Positions 45,101 through 55,542 of a DNA stretch of 64,000 nt are shown here, one piece after another. This DNA comes from Monosiga brevicollis MX1 (taxonomy: Eukaryota; Opisthokonta; Choanoflagellata; Craspedida; Salpingoecidae): contig NW_001865039.1 of assembly GCF_000002865.3 (NCBI RefSeq), positions 3,187,872-3,251,871 on the forward strand, in the 5' to 3' direction. Position 1 is the first letter of the stretch. Each line of letters opens with the position of its first letter. Below the pieces are notes generated by a model. That model was not told the origin of the DNA. It worked only from the letters and a program-made list of their open reading frames with translations, and made no database searches. The position numbers and the translations under genes are program-made.

Positions 45101-47667
45101 AGGCTCATCAATTCAATGATGGTCTTTCATGGTCCCTCACGCTCGCGTCGGTGATTCCTGTAGAGGAAACGCACATGATCCTTAAGAGCGTCAACGTGGT
45201 GGGGCATCACGCCGAGGTGACGCTCAAGGATGACCTTGTGTTTTTGAAAAAAATGTCCAAGCGTGCACATATTATGCACAATGGTATCGAGATTGGGTAG
45301 GTGACACCATGCCGGCAAATAGATGTGGTGCGGTGTGGAGGAGATGATGTGCTTGTATTAGCCTCATTGGCAGCGCCGTTCCGGCTCAGGGACGATGTTG
45401 TGGAGCTGAAGCACCACGACCGCCTGCTCTTTGCACCGGGTCAGCTGTACTGTTTGAGTGTGCCCAAGGCTTCACTCATTGGCAAGACTCTGGGCACGGC
45501 CGACGTCGCGCCGACGTTTGAAGAAGCTCAGGCAAGTTCTGGTTTCGCAAGGCGCTGGTTTATTATACCTTGTTTTGACGCGTTTGGCTGGCTGCAGGAT
45601 GAGATCGCGCGTCACAATGGCCTGACGGCGGAGGGTGAAATGAGTCCGGAACAGCAATTGCTGCAAAGCGAGGTCAGTCAAAGCATGTGGCCCTCTAGGC
45701 GAGACCCGGAGGCCTTGAGCTCTCTCTCTTCTCTCTTCCTCTCTCTCCCTCTCTTCTCTCTCTCTCACGCAAGGGGAGGTACATTTGTAGATCGTGGAAA
45801 TGGTGCCTCATGTGGCCGAGGCGTCGGCCATGGCCGAGGAGCTAGGGAAACCCAAGGTGTTTGAGATCGAAGCCGTGTCCGAGATTGATCCGGAGACGGG
45901 CCGCAGCGGCAAGGCCGTCGTGAAGGTGTGAGAGTGAACGCTGGCACCTGTACTGATGGCAATACCCGTTTGGTCAGACGCCAGCTGATACCATCTGATA
46001 CCATGGCCCTGTTTGGACATAGATCTTGGTCACTGACACCGAGTCGGGCGCCTCGTGGTTGTGGTCGCCAACGTCGTTTTTGAACCGAAAATACGCGATG
46101 CAAGAGATGTACAGCAACTTTACCGAGAATGATCCGGAATGGGATCGAGCTCCTGACTCGGTACAGTGCACGGTTTAAAATGGGAATGTGACACTTGCGC
46201 GTGGCGCGAGAGGCAACACTGACCTCTTTTGGCTTTTGGGGCCGTGTTTCAGGATCCGTTCTACGAACCGTTTGACCGCTTGGTAACCATGGGCTTTTGC
46301 ACAGTCTATCTGCGCAACCTTATGTACCTCATTGAGGTGGAGCAGGCCATCAATATTATCAATCATCGCGGCGAGCCCAGAGGTAGGCCAATGCATTTGT
46401 GTGTTTTAATTGTGGGTGACAAAATGGCGTAAATTGCAAATGGCGGTGAGAAAACAAAGGTGAGCCTCATGGTGGCGCATGCTGTGGGTCACAGGCAAGC
46501 TGGCCGTGGAGGTTGTGCCGTGTGATGTGAAGGGCAAGCAGTCGCTCGAATTGGATGACATCTTCATTGAGTCACCCGAAGAACTCCTGGACCAGCGAGC
46601 CGACTTTTTAATCAAGTTCAAGCTACTGGCAAATGCGCCGGGGCACTTTGACAAGGCCGTGGTTCATTGTGACTTTTTCGGCCAGCGCATTGAAACGGCT
46701 CCGGTACGTCGACGGTAGCCAACGCCCGGAGCACATGGTCAGGTCTCTTCCCACGGTGCACCCGACTGACATGCCTTGATGCGTTTGTGGCCTGGAGCAG
46801 TGCTCGTCATCCGCGAGCCTTGACCCCACGACGTCGAGTTTTGAGTTCAACTTTGAGCACCACGTGACAATTCCTGCTGTTTCTGAGGACTTTTTGCGCT
46901 GGCTCGACTCGTGAGTGTGCCCAGGTTTACTGGTTGTGGTTTGGAAAGCAATATTTGAGAGATCTGAGTTGCTGGCATGGCTGATCCTCATCCCTCATCT
47001 GCTGCTCGTGCCGTGCGTCGTGGTCCCCGATAACAGCCATGGTCTGGTTGTGCGCGTGGAAGCAGAGCAGACGGCGCAGAGCGGCATGGTCAGTGACGTG
47101 TGATGGGATAATATGAGCCTCTCTACGCGGCAGGGGGTTGTCTGTCCGTGCTCGGGTATGCCGAGGTCGACGTTGATATCTGATGTGGCTTTGAACCGAT
47201 GTTTGATGGTCATTGTAGGGCAACACGTTCAATGCCAGCTTGTTGAAAAATTCCAATCTGCTGGCCAAGCAGAGTCGCAACGAAGATGAGCTGTATCGGC
47301 TACGTTGCGAGCTGACGCTCGAGCGCAAGTTGCACCAAAAGCAGCAAATGCGCATCAAGGCCGTTCGTGCGGTAGGTGTGCTCTCCATGCTGCACTGTGC
47401 CCGGATAGCGCCGCTTTGATCCACTCATGATAACCACTACGGCTGATGGCACAGCTGTTGGACGGGAAAAAGGCGAAGAAGATCCCCAAAGTGGATGTGA
47501 AGGAGGTTGAGAAGGCGTTGAGCCATCCGGCACTGCCCGCATTCAAGGCGGCTGTCCAGACGGTGATGATTGCCAATGCAGCCAGTCGTTTGGCGCAAAC
47601 GACCTCTAGCGGCGCAGCAAACAGCGCCAATGGCAAGCCGGAGTCGGCAGTCTGTTCCATCCAATGA
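42196..47667 (+). CDS. KIF28/KLP-6-like kinesin-3 with FHA domain and C-terminal CaaX box
   Basis: About 22 exons. Exon 1 is tiny (42196-42213, MAESVK). Motor domain: [20 protein letters not shown]-loop [11 protein letters not shown] split by an intron near 42625-42712, [11 protein letters not shown], switch [13 protein letters not shown], switch [23 protein letters not shown] and [20 protein letters not shown]. The neck and coil follow ([20 protein letters not shown]). The kinesin-3 entry to the FHA domain is [15 protein letters not shown], with FHA strands about 45160-45480. Later exons (46255-46910) resemble KIF28: [15 protein letters not shown], then [22 protein letters not shown]-terminal coil ends in V-C-S-I-Q, a CaaX-like tetrapeptide. 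Kinesin-3 motors carry membrane cargo towards plus ends, and KLP-6 works in cilia. The exon arrangement near 46913-47095 is uncertain. Confidence 0.88.
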
Positions 47668-48109
47668 GTTTTGGTGGTGGCAAGGGTATCGGACCCGAGC
47701 ATTCGATCTGCGTCAGTGCTATACTGCAAGTTGATGAGTTGACACACGTCTGGCTGGCATGTATTGGATCCCAATGGGGGAAGGCGCCACGAAAAATACA
47801 GATGGGGCGAAAGTCGAATTGGCTGCTGTGAGGTCGATTTATTGTTGATAAGGAGGAGAAAACCAGGAAGAACGAAAAAGAGCGGTCATCATGGCAAACA
47901 TGGGGAGACATTGGCGGGGCATGTAAACGTGCCCCACCCAGTGTAGGGAGGACGAAGGTGGAATACGCAAGGCGGCGGTAACCACCCCACCCCGGGAAAT
48001 ATGCGCCATATCTGTCAAATTTGTCGTAAAAGCAAGGTGCCACCTGGGCTCCGGCTATATAGCAGGGGTGTGGGGTGGGTACAAGAGCTGAACAGCCTCG
48101 TTGATCCAT
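47668..48109. other. Convergent 3' flanks, nothing recognised
   Basis: Between the kinesin (+) and the microprotein (-). No frame with protein character and no repeat of note. Confidence 0.5.
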
Positions 48110-48401
48110 TTAGGCATGCTCCTTCTTGGCATACTTGCTCCACGCCGGCGGGTCCTTCTTGTACTCGGCTGCACCGCCAGAGGCAAACATGGTGAGCAAG
48201 CAGTCGGGAGGTCGGCAAGGGGCGGGCGCAAGCAAGAGGCAGGCGACGACGGAGAAACAATCAAGAAAAGGCCCAAGCCTGCACCATACAACATTAACAT
48301 GATGTCTTACCGATGAGATGGGGGTACTCGAGGGCATAACCAAGCGCGCCGAGGCCGAGCATGGTGACGGTGATGATGGTCGGCGAGTTGAGTCCCGGCA
48401 T
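48110..48401 (-). CDS. 49-residue single-pass membrane microprotein
   Basis: Two exons, 48401-48311 and 48168-48110, join in phase (G|CC) across a GTAAGA...GCAG intron of 142 bases to MPGLNSPTIITVTMLGLGAL, then GYALEYPHLIAEYKKDPPAW and SKYAKKEHA. It is too short for ordinary ORF calling, and the evidence is the clean splice and strong codon bias. One hydrophobic segment (about residues 7-24) precedes a Lys-rich tail. This shape recalls small accessory subunits of mitochondrial respiratory complexes or ATP synthase, but I cannot match a named subunit. An alternative exon 2 start would give MFASGGAAEYKKD, which lacks an acceptor. It is divergently transcribed from the CUE/PTB gene. Confidence 0.65.
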
Positions 48402-48722
48402 CTTGACGGTCAGTCGGTCGCCAAAAAAAAATACTCCAACAACAGCTTGATTTTTTCAATACTTTTACCCTCGTTTTTCAATCCCAAACCTCTCAAAAAC
48501 CAACAAAAAGCAACAAAGGCCCCGATTGTATAATCTGACAATCTTACAATCTGACATTCCGTCCCCAAGTCGCGAGAAGCTGACGGATGCGATATCACGA
48601 AACAAGTGTCCGCAATCATATGCTAAGAAAACAATGACATTATTGTCAGCAATATTTTCTACCACGGTTTACGGTTTGGTTTGCCTTTTGGGTGTCACGG
48701 CAACTGTGTGCGTGTGTGGCAT

Positions 48723-48753
<31 letters not shown>

Positions 48754-49031
48754 TGCATTTGCTGGGTGGGTGACGGTTGCAAGTTGTTGTTGTTGTTGGT
48801 TCTTGATGGAGAGGTGAGACGGCGGGGACTGGGACCAGACGTTGGGGCGCAAAAACTCATCAATGCATTTCCTTTTGCCTGATTGGGTGGTGCTGGGTAG
48901 CTGGTGAGCTAGTGGCTGTGTTCACAGCCTTTTTTTTTTTTTTTTGTGCTTGCGTGGTTGAAGAGCGCGCGGGTGGGGAGGCACATCATCCGCCCGAGCA
49001 GTTTGGCAGCCAGGCTTTGGCCATCGCGATC
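48402..49031. other. Divergent intergenic region
   Basis: Holds the paired AATCTGACA motif, a CT tract at 48721-48752 and a T run at about 48931-48945. No exon recognised. Confidence 0.5.
48532..48558 (-). promoter_or_regulatory. Paired AATCTGACA (minus-strand TGTCAGATT) in a divergent promoter
   Basis: Exact copies start at 48532 and 48548, 16 bases apart. The region lies 131 bases upstream of the microprotein start (-) and about 475 bases upstream of the CUE/PTB gene start (+). Because both flanking genes point away, this site can only be 5' to genes, which supports a promoter role. Confidence 0.45.
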
Positions 49032-49307
49032 ATGGCTGATGAGGTGGTGCTGACCAGCGAGGATGTGGCTGCACAAGAGAACGTGGCTCAGGCCATCCAT
49101 GATGAGCTGATGCAGGTGCGCTACGAGAAGGAGCGGCTCGAGGCCATGGTGGACGAGTTTCGCACAGCCCATGATGACACCATCACGGACAACTTTGAGC
49201 AGCAGGAGCGCATTCGCGAGCTTGAGGTCAGGCCCCGATGCTCCCCTGCTGTTGCACTGCCAAATCGCCAATGATATTCTAGCTTGCGATAAATTCGGGT
49301 TTTCTTG

Positions 49308-49372
<65 letters not shown>

Positions 49373-52162
49373 NNNNNNNNNNNNNNNNNNNNNNNNNNNN
49401 NNNNNNNNNNNNNNNNNNNNNNNNNNNNNNNNNNNNNNNNNNNNNNNNNNNNNNNNNNNNNNNNNNNNNNNNNNNNNNNNNNNNNNNNNNNNNNNNNNNN
49501 NNNNNNNNNNNNNNNNNNNNNNNNNNNNNNNNNNNNNNNNNNNNNNNNNNNNNNNNNNNNNNNNNNNNNNNNNNNNNNNNNNNNNNNNNNNNNNNNNNNN
49601 NNNNNNNNNNNNNNNNNNNNNNNNNNNNNNNNNNNNNNNNNNNNNNNNNNNNNNNNNNNTGCTCGAGCTGCAGCAAGAGAAGCTGGCCATTGCCAACCGC
49701 ATGGCCGAACTCGAGTACGAGCAGGAGGAACCCCTGCCAGCTCCTGCCCCGGTCGATGAACACCTCGATTCTGAGTCCATCGGGGGCATCGACCCAGCCA
49801 TCGTTGCTGCCCAAGCCGCAGAACTACAGGCCCTGCGCGATCGCCTTGACGAGATTGCCGCCGAGAATGAACAGCTTCGACGCAACGCGCCCCAAGAGCA
49901 CCACGACCAGGGAGACTTTGCCACGACCGAGGGCTCTTTTAGTTTGGCCGACGAACTGGCCTCCGTCTCTCTTCAAGAGCAGCTTGAGATGGAGGCACGT
50001 CAACGCCAGCTCGACGACGAGGCGCGCCGGCGCCTCGAGGCTGAAAATCGACTCAAATCACTCCAAGTCGAGCAAGAGCGCGAACGCCAAGCTTATCTCG
50101 AGCTGCAATCCCGGCTGGCCGAGGCCGAGGCCGCTTTTGAACGTGAGCGTCAGCTCAAGGCTGATTCGGAACAGCGGATTGCAGACATTGAGCTCAAGCA
50201 GCGCGAGCTCGTGGCTACCGCCCCAACTCTCGCAGCTTCAGCGCCCGCCCCCGAAGCACCGCCCTCCGTGCCAGACCCGTTGGTCCTCTTGTTGGAACAC
50301 CTCACGTCCATCTTCCCCACACTGGCTCGCGAGGTCATCCGCGAGGTCATCCACAAGCACAAGGGAGACATGGATAAGATCATGCCCGAACTTCTCGAGC
50401 TGAGCAAAGCCATGGCCGAGACATCTGCTGCCCAGACTCCCCGCGTGTCGCACACAGCCACCCCACGTCGCGTGGTGGTGTCTCGCTCTGGGCCCAAAGT
50501 GCCTGACACACACAATAACCCCTTTGCCAACTTTGTCTCGAGCCCCACGCCTAAGAAGGCCGTGGCCACAGCCTCAAAACCCCGCCCCAGTCCTGCTCGT
50601 GCAACTGTCAGTCCCCGCGCACCGGCTGTGCGACCTGCACCCCCGGCTGTACACATCGATCCTCCCAAAGCCATCCCAGCCTTTGCTTTGCGAGAGGAAG
50701 GCCCGGCTGCTCGCGGGTACGTTTGTGGCCTGTCCGGCATGGGCATGGAAACAAGCTGGGCCTTGTTCTTTTCCATTACGTCTCCAGTTCTAACCTTTTC
50801 GATGCTTTGTCGTCCCTTTTGGTCTCGGGCTTGCAGCTACGACGTTGCGCTTGAAGCCGAACAGCGCGACCAAGACCGCAAAATGGCAGAAGCATTTGCT
50901 GCTCGCGCGCCCGAATTCAATATCACGCTTCCCTCCCAAACCCACATCTTTCGCGTATGTGCTTCTTGTCGACCCAAAGCTGATCAAGCTGCCGCCTTCA
51001 CCTCATGGCCATCTGTGGACTTTTCCGCTCTTTCTTTGGCTTTACCAGGTGGAGCTGCTCGACACTCAAGAAGCTCGCGACATGGGCTTGGGCACGCGGT
51101 TCTTTGCACAAGCAGAGCTGCGCGTCACTCCTCACTCCATCGGGCTGATGTCTCATGTACGTGATCTCAGCTCGCCCTGCTCCAGCACAATGGCGTGTGC
51201 TCCTCTCTTGCATGCCTCACCAGAGTGGAGGCGTCGGTGACTTTTGGGCATGAATAGGTGAACCATCGACCCATTGTTGAGTGGCCCTTTGCCCTGGTCA
51301 AGTCCATCTGCGCCGACACTGGGCGCATGCTCATCGAAGGCTGGGTTCATGCCGCACAGCGGGCTGTGAAGCTTGTACTCAACTCTCACCAGGTTTGTCA
51401 CCAACGAGAAGACGCGGCGTCTGGGTACTGCCCCTTTCCTTCCCCGCTGTTTCTGTTTCTGTTTTGGGCCGTAAGGGTATACTCTCACACAACGTTACAA
51501 CTACGCTGCGCAGACGGGTGATGCATATCCTTGCCTTTGTGAATGCCTGCACGAGTTTGTGGTACGTTGGTGCTTGGGCGGCCGGGCACTGGGTGCCTGT
51601 TGGTGTGACATGACTTGCCGTGGCCTCTTATCTAACATGGTGGTGTACTGCACGTTGCACCGGGCTCTGGCAGCGCCACCGTGATGAGGACATTGCACGC
51701 GCTCTTCAAAAAGAAGAGCTGGCTGGTGTGATGGATCTCAGTGATGCATTCTTGCGTGAGCTTCGCATCAATGACGAATTCAACCGCATTCTCGCGGAGG
51801 GTACGTAAACCTGCACCTCAAGCAGGGGATGGAACGTGCGCGCTGTGCTCGAAATCTTGGAGAATGAACGCGAAGTGAGGCAGAGAAAACATCAATTGCC
51901 TCACGTCAAACATGAAATTTTATTAGAAACCAAAAATGGGTTTCAAGATCTTCGAGCCAAAGACGACGATGCGTATCGCCAGCAACTGCTGCTTATGGGC
52001 ACCAAAAGCCAAAACATGTTGAGGAAAATTCGCCTCAAGGGCTCCAAAAAGTCCAAGCGAACTGCCAGCCATGCCAGCAGCAGCGGTAGTAGCAGTAGCA
52101 GCCCCAGCGCAGCGGGCAAGTCGCCCCGCTCTGGTCGTCGACTCTTTGGGCGCAAACAGTGA
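49032..52162 (+). CDS. Coiled-coil protein with CUE and IRS/DOK-type PTB-like domains (gap inside)
   Basis: Starts at ATG 49032 (MADEVVLTSEDVAAQENV). The first exon ends near 49226 at LE|GTCAGG, and the coding frame reappears after the gap at 49660 (LELQQEKLAIANRM). A long Glu/Gln/Arg coiled coil runs to about 50220. Then comes a CUE domain: LLEHLTSIFPTLAREVIREV, with HKGDMDKIMPELLELS. A Pro-rich basic linker follows. From about 50838 exons encode a fold resembling the IRS/DOK PTB domain: HIFRVELLDTQEARDMGLGT, AELRVTPHSIGLMSH, PIVEWPFALVKSI and TGDAYPCLCECL. A helical, Lys/Ser-rich C-terminus ends SGRRLFGRKQ. CUE domains bind ubiquitin and PTB domains bind NPxY peptides or lipids, so an adaptor role is inferred. 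At least one exon is lost in the gap; the last two junctions (51800-51840) are uncertain. Confidence 0.7.
49305..49372. repeat. Poly-T then poly-G run at gap edge
   Basis: About 39 T followed by about 29 G, running directly into undetermined bases. A sequencing or assembly artefact is likely for the G run. Confidence 0.9.
49373..49659. other. Assembly gap (run of N)
   Basis: 287 undetermined bases within an intron or exon of the coiled-coil/CUE/PTB gene. Confidence 0.99.
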
Positions 52163-52740
52163 GTTGAAGATGTTGCCGCCGCACCCTGATTTTTCTCGTC
52201 TGGCCGTTACCACACACGTGCCTCTCACATGACCAATACCGCATTGCGCTTAGACGTGCGACACCGGTCGCTGAGTCAGTGGGATCGGGTGCATACCGGT
52301 TAGGAACAGGCATTGGGTCTTCGCCTGCCTCGCCTGTACGCTCATAGCCCTGGTCGATGCGCCGTGGCCTGTGATGGCGTGAACGAGCATCTTGGCGTTT
52401 GGTGTGTGCGATGTGTTACAATGTGACTGTGACAATATTTTGATGACTAGTGGACTAGAAATATAGAGAGAACATGAGAATTGCTTCGCCTTGGCCGCGG
52501 TGCCTCGCCCTGGATGGGTCTAGCTCATCCCTCGTCAACTGTTTTTCGAGTGGGGTTCTGAAATGGTCTTGGGCTAGCAAATATGCGAAAAAAGAGCAAC
52601 AAAGAGCAGCTGCCTCGGTGGCTCACAGGATGTGTATCGGGTCGAGTCAAGGCGACTTCTGTGTGCTGCTGTGTTTGCGCGTGAGGCTTGATGTCGCAAC
52701 GCCAGATGTTTTGAATTGCATGACTTGCAAAGTTCATTTG
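52163..52740. other. Convergent 3' flanks, nothing recognised
   Basis: Between the coiled-coil gene (+) and the SDR gene (-). No supportable coding region; an apparent frame from 52474 runs into the CA array. Confidence 0.5.

Positions 52741-52806
<66 letters not shown>
52741..52806. repeat. CA dinucleotide repeat
   Basis: 66 bases of uninterrupted CA, ending ten bases from the stop codon of the SDR gene, so it falls in that gene's 3' UTR. Confidence 0.95.
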
Positions 52807-52807
<1 letters not shown>

Positions 52808-52815
52808 GCAGGTGG

Positions 52816-54325
52816 TCACCAGTCGGTGGGCTTGTAGTCTTTGAAAAACATACCGTGTACGGGCTGGCCATTGGCACCTCGGAGATCAGCCATGATGGGG
52901 TGCAACACCCGTGCAGCCCCATCGACTTCATCCAAAGGCGGATTTGGCACGGCTGTAGCCGACTGAGTCAAAGGATACTCGTTTGTCACCCAGCCGGTGT
53001 CCACGCTAAGGTCGGATGATAGCACGGCGGGTGGGCTGAGCCTGCGACACGGCTTTCAATTGGCAGGGCAATGCGGTTGCGTCATACCTGTTCATGTACA
53101 CGCCATGCCGAGCCTCGTGTGCATGCATGGTTCGTACTAGCATGTTGAGCGCTGCCTTGGCTTCGTTGGTGTGCGAGTGAAATCCGGTCTTGAAAGCAGA
53201 ATACTTGCCTTCCATGGCCGAGACTTGAATGATATGGGCTTCATGTCGTGGATTGGCACGCAGCAGAGGCAGCAGCGCCAGAGTCAGTGTTCGCGGGGCG
53301 AGATAGTTGGCAGTGACCGTGGAAAGAACCTCTGTGGTTGGCACGACCTCGTTGGGCATTGTCCAGGTATTGCACGCTCGCAAATCACACGGCTCCCCGT
53401 GCTCATTGAGGAGTGCGGATGTGGCTGTTCCCTCTACCTGTGCGCCCAATTGCTGAAGCAAAGAAGGCTCTGTGACGGCCGCCTGCTCTTCCAGCAGCGC
53501 TTGTTGATGAGGGCGGTTGGACAGCATAACAACCTTGGTACTGGGACTCGGTGCCTCAGAGGCAACTGAGGCGGCTGGCAGAGTGAGGGCTTTCATGACC
53601 GTGTCAGCAAGTGCCAAGGATGGGCGCTCAGAGCCTCCACCCATGGTCTCCCGCTGGTGCAGCAGTTGCATATAGTGCGCGTCGTGCGTGATGGTCTGAC
53701 AAGCGTTGTTGATGAGAATGTCGAGACGCGGTAAGGATGTGCTTAGGTGGTGCGCCAAGGCTTGCACGGCACCGAGATTGCTAAAGTCTGCAGTCCCAAT
53801 GAGGTGCAAACGCGACTGTATTTCATCGTAATCGGGCAGTCGAGCAAAACGGCGCTGGGCATCGCGAGGAAAGCGAGTGGTGGCATAAACCTCGGCGCCC
53901 GCGCGGAGAAGCAGTACAACGACTTCAAATCCAATCTTGAGCCGGCCTCCGGTAACCACGGCAATGCGTCCGGTGAGATCGCGCGTAGTAGATCGGTGTG
54001 CATAGTTGCGATCCCCGCAGGAGGTACACAAGTGCTCATAAAAGTGATGCAAGACTTGGTAGGCCTGCTTGCACACGTAGCAGTGATGTGCTTTTTGCAA
54101 ACGGCGGACGCGCTTGGGCTCTGGACCAATCGAGCCGTCGGGGCCGGTGAGCTGCAACGAGGTGGCGACCTGCTGCAGGCGTTGTAGTTCTGGTATAGCA
54201 GTGGCCGTGTGTGCGTGGCTTGCAAGCACGGCCAGCTCATCCGGAGCAAGGCCTTGGGCAGCGCGGGCACGAGCGCGGCGGGCCACACGAATCCCTGACA
54301 GCGACGCTACATGAGTGCTGGCCAT
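52816..54325 (-). CDS. Short-chain dehydrogenase-like protein with N-terminal zinc-ribbon
   Basis: Two exons, 54325-53088 and 53005-52816, join in phase (AACAG|C) to about 475 residues. The start is ATG 54325 (MASTHVASLSGIRV). About residue 85 has C-Y-V-C, then HFYEHLCTSCGDRNY, a four-Cys zinc ribbon. The Rossmann segment follows: DLTGRIAVVTGGRLKIGFEV, then LLRAGAEVYATTRFP. ILINNACQTI matches the N-N-A-G region. The active-site segment is IIQVSAMEGKYSAFKTGFHS, then HTNEAKAALNML, so the usual Y-x-x-x-K has Thr at the Tyr position. Exon 2 completes the family pattern: VDTGWVTNEYP, PPLDEVDGAARVLHPI and FFKDYKPTDW. I recall fungal and bacterial SDR-family proteins of the same arrangement. Substrate is unknown, and catalysis may be atypical. 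Confidence 0.85.
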
Positions 54326-54910
54326 ATGCACATGCCAGGCAGCAATGAACAATGCACGTTATGCGAGTACCGGTCTGGGCGGTCATCAGATTGTCATGAA
54401 GCAAAGGCGTTGACTGGTGTTGGTTATTCGTGAGCTCGCCTCCCATGCGCCTCTTGCCTCCTTTTTGCTTCTTCTTCTTCGTTGTGGGCGTCAATCGAGC
54501 GTTCGTGTCTCTGGCGTGGAAGATCAGGCGACGGACCAACCCAACCGTTTCTAAACGCAAGGTCCAGACAGAGGGGGTGAGCAGTCTCGGACACTCAAGG
54601 TCATCAGAGTAGGTGTCAAGGGCGCTTGCGTCTTGTCGTGGCTGCTCTAGCCAGGCATGAACCACTTACGACTGGCAGTTGGGGAACTATAATCTTCAGA
54701 GGCCAGGATGCGCTTCTTGAGAGCTTCAAAACGTAAGCAGAGCTGGAGGAGTTCGGTCCGTGTGTCAACGGCGGCCGCTTCAGGTGATGAAGGAAGAGAC
54801 GGTGAGGTGTTGGTGTAATTTGAGGAAGGTATTGAAGCGTTTTGATCGAGGGGTGAGGTTTGAGACGGTATGGGGGTTGTAAGGGCGGAAGCAGGATTGG
54901 TTGCGGTCAT
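54237..54910 (-). CDS. Small hypothetical protein, partly overlapping the SDR 5' end
   Basis: Exon 1 is 54910-54669 (MTATNPASALTTPIPSQ, then a Ser/Thr/Pro-rich stretch, then a helix TELLQLCLRFEALKKRILAS), ending at a good donor C|GTAAGT. Exon 2 probably starts at 54556 after TTTAG and encodes TVGLVRRLIFHARDTNARL followed by a Lys-rich basic stretch. The frame then stays open to TGA near 54239, which would overlap the SDR start in another frame on the same strand. More likely a further intron or an earlier end is missed. No family recognised. Confidence 0.4.
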
Positions 54911-55542
54911 GATGCTGAGAAAACATGGAGATGGGTAGGCGATGGGTAGCAGCGAGGGGGAGAGGGGGAGCAGATGGGTGCTTCTTGTGGTCGCAGGCTT
55001 TGGCAGTTGGTGCAATGGTTCAATCGGTTGTTGGTCGGCCCCAAGCTTCAAGAGCAAGGGGAGGGGCAAGTTGAAAAATGCACTCGGTGCTGCCAGGCTG
55101 CCCCGCGATGACCACACCCCTCAAAAGCGTGATCGATGAACCAGCTCAAGACGATCGTCTTCAAGCACCTTCCCCATCAGACCCTGCGCTCTTCGACTGA
55201 CTCCGCACAGCCATCAAGAACAGGGGGTGTAACAACACCTGAAACACCGCTGCCAGCTCAAATTGGCCTCTTCCCCCCTATGAATAGCAGATTGCGACAT
55301 CATGTCGACAACATCCAAACTCTTGTCAGACAGAGAGAGAGAGAGAGACGGAGACCGAATTGGTTTGGTCGGTTTGAGAAAAAGAAAGCACAACTGTACC
55401 ACATGGGGACCGACACAGAGACAGGACAAAGGCAGAGACTGACACGCACAGAGGTAGAGACAGAATGTCATCAATTTCTGCTTGATCTCTTTTCTTTTTT
55501 TGGCGCTGGAGGGGTACATGACCAACGGCGGCGCTGCTGGGC
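54911..55542. other. Divergent intergenic region
   Basis: Between the small hypothetical gene (-) and the SGNH/TLDc gene (+). A short GA tract at 55330-55350 and no supportable exon. Confidence 0.5.

Noticed and set aside
52474-53019. 181-codon plus-strand frame
   Set aside because: Crosses the CA array and is antisense to the well-supported SDR second exon.
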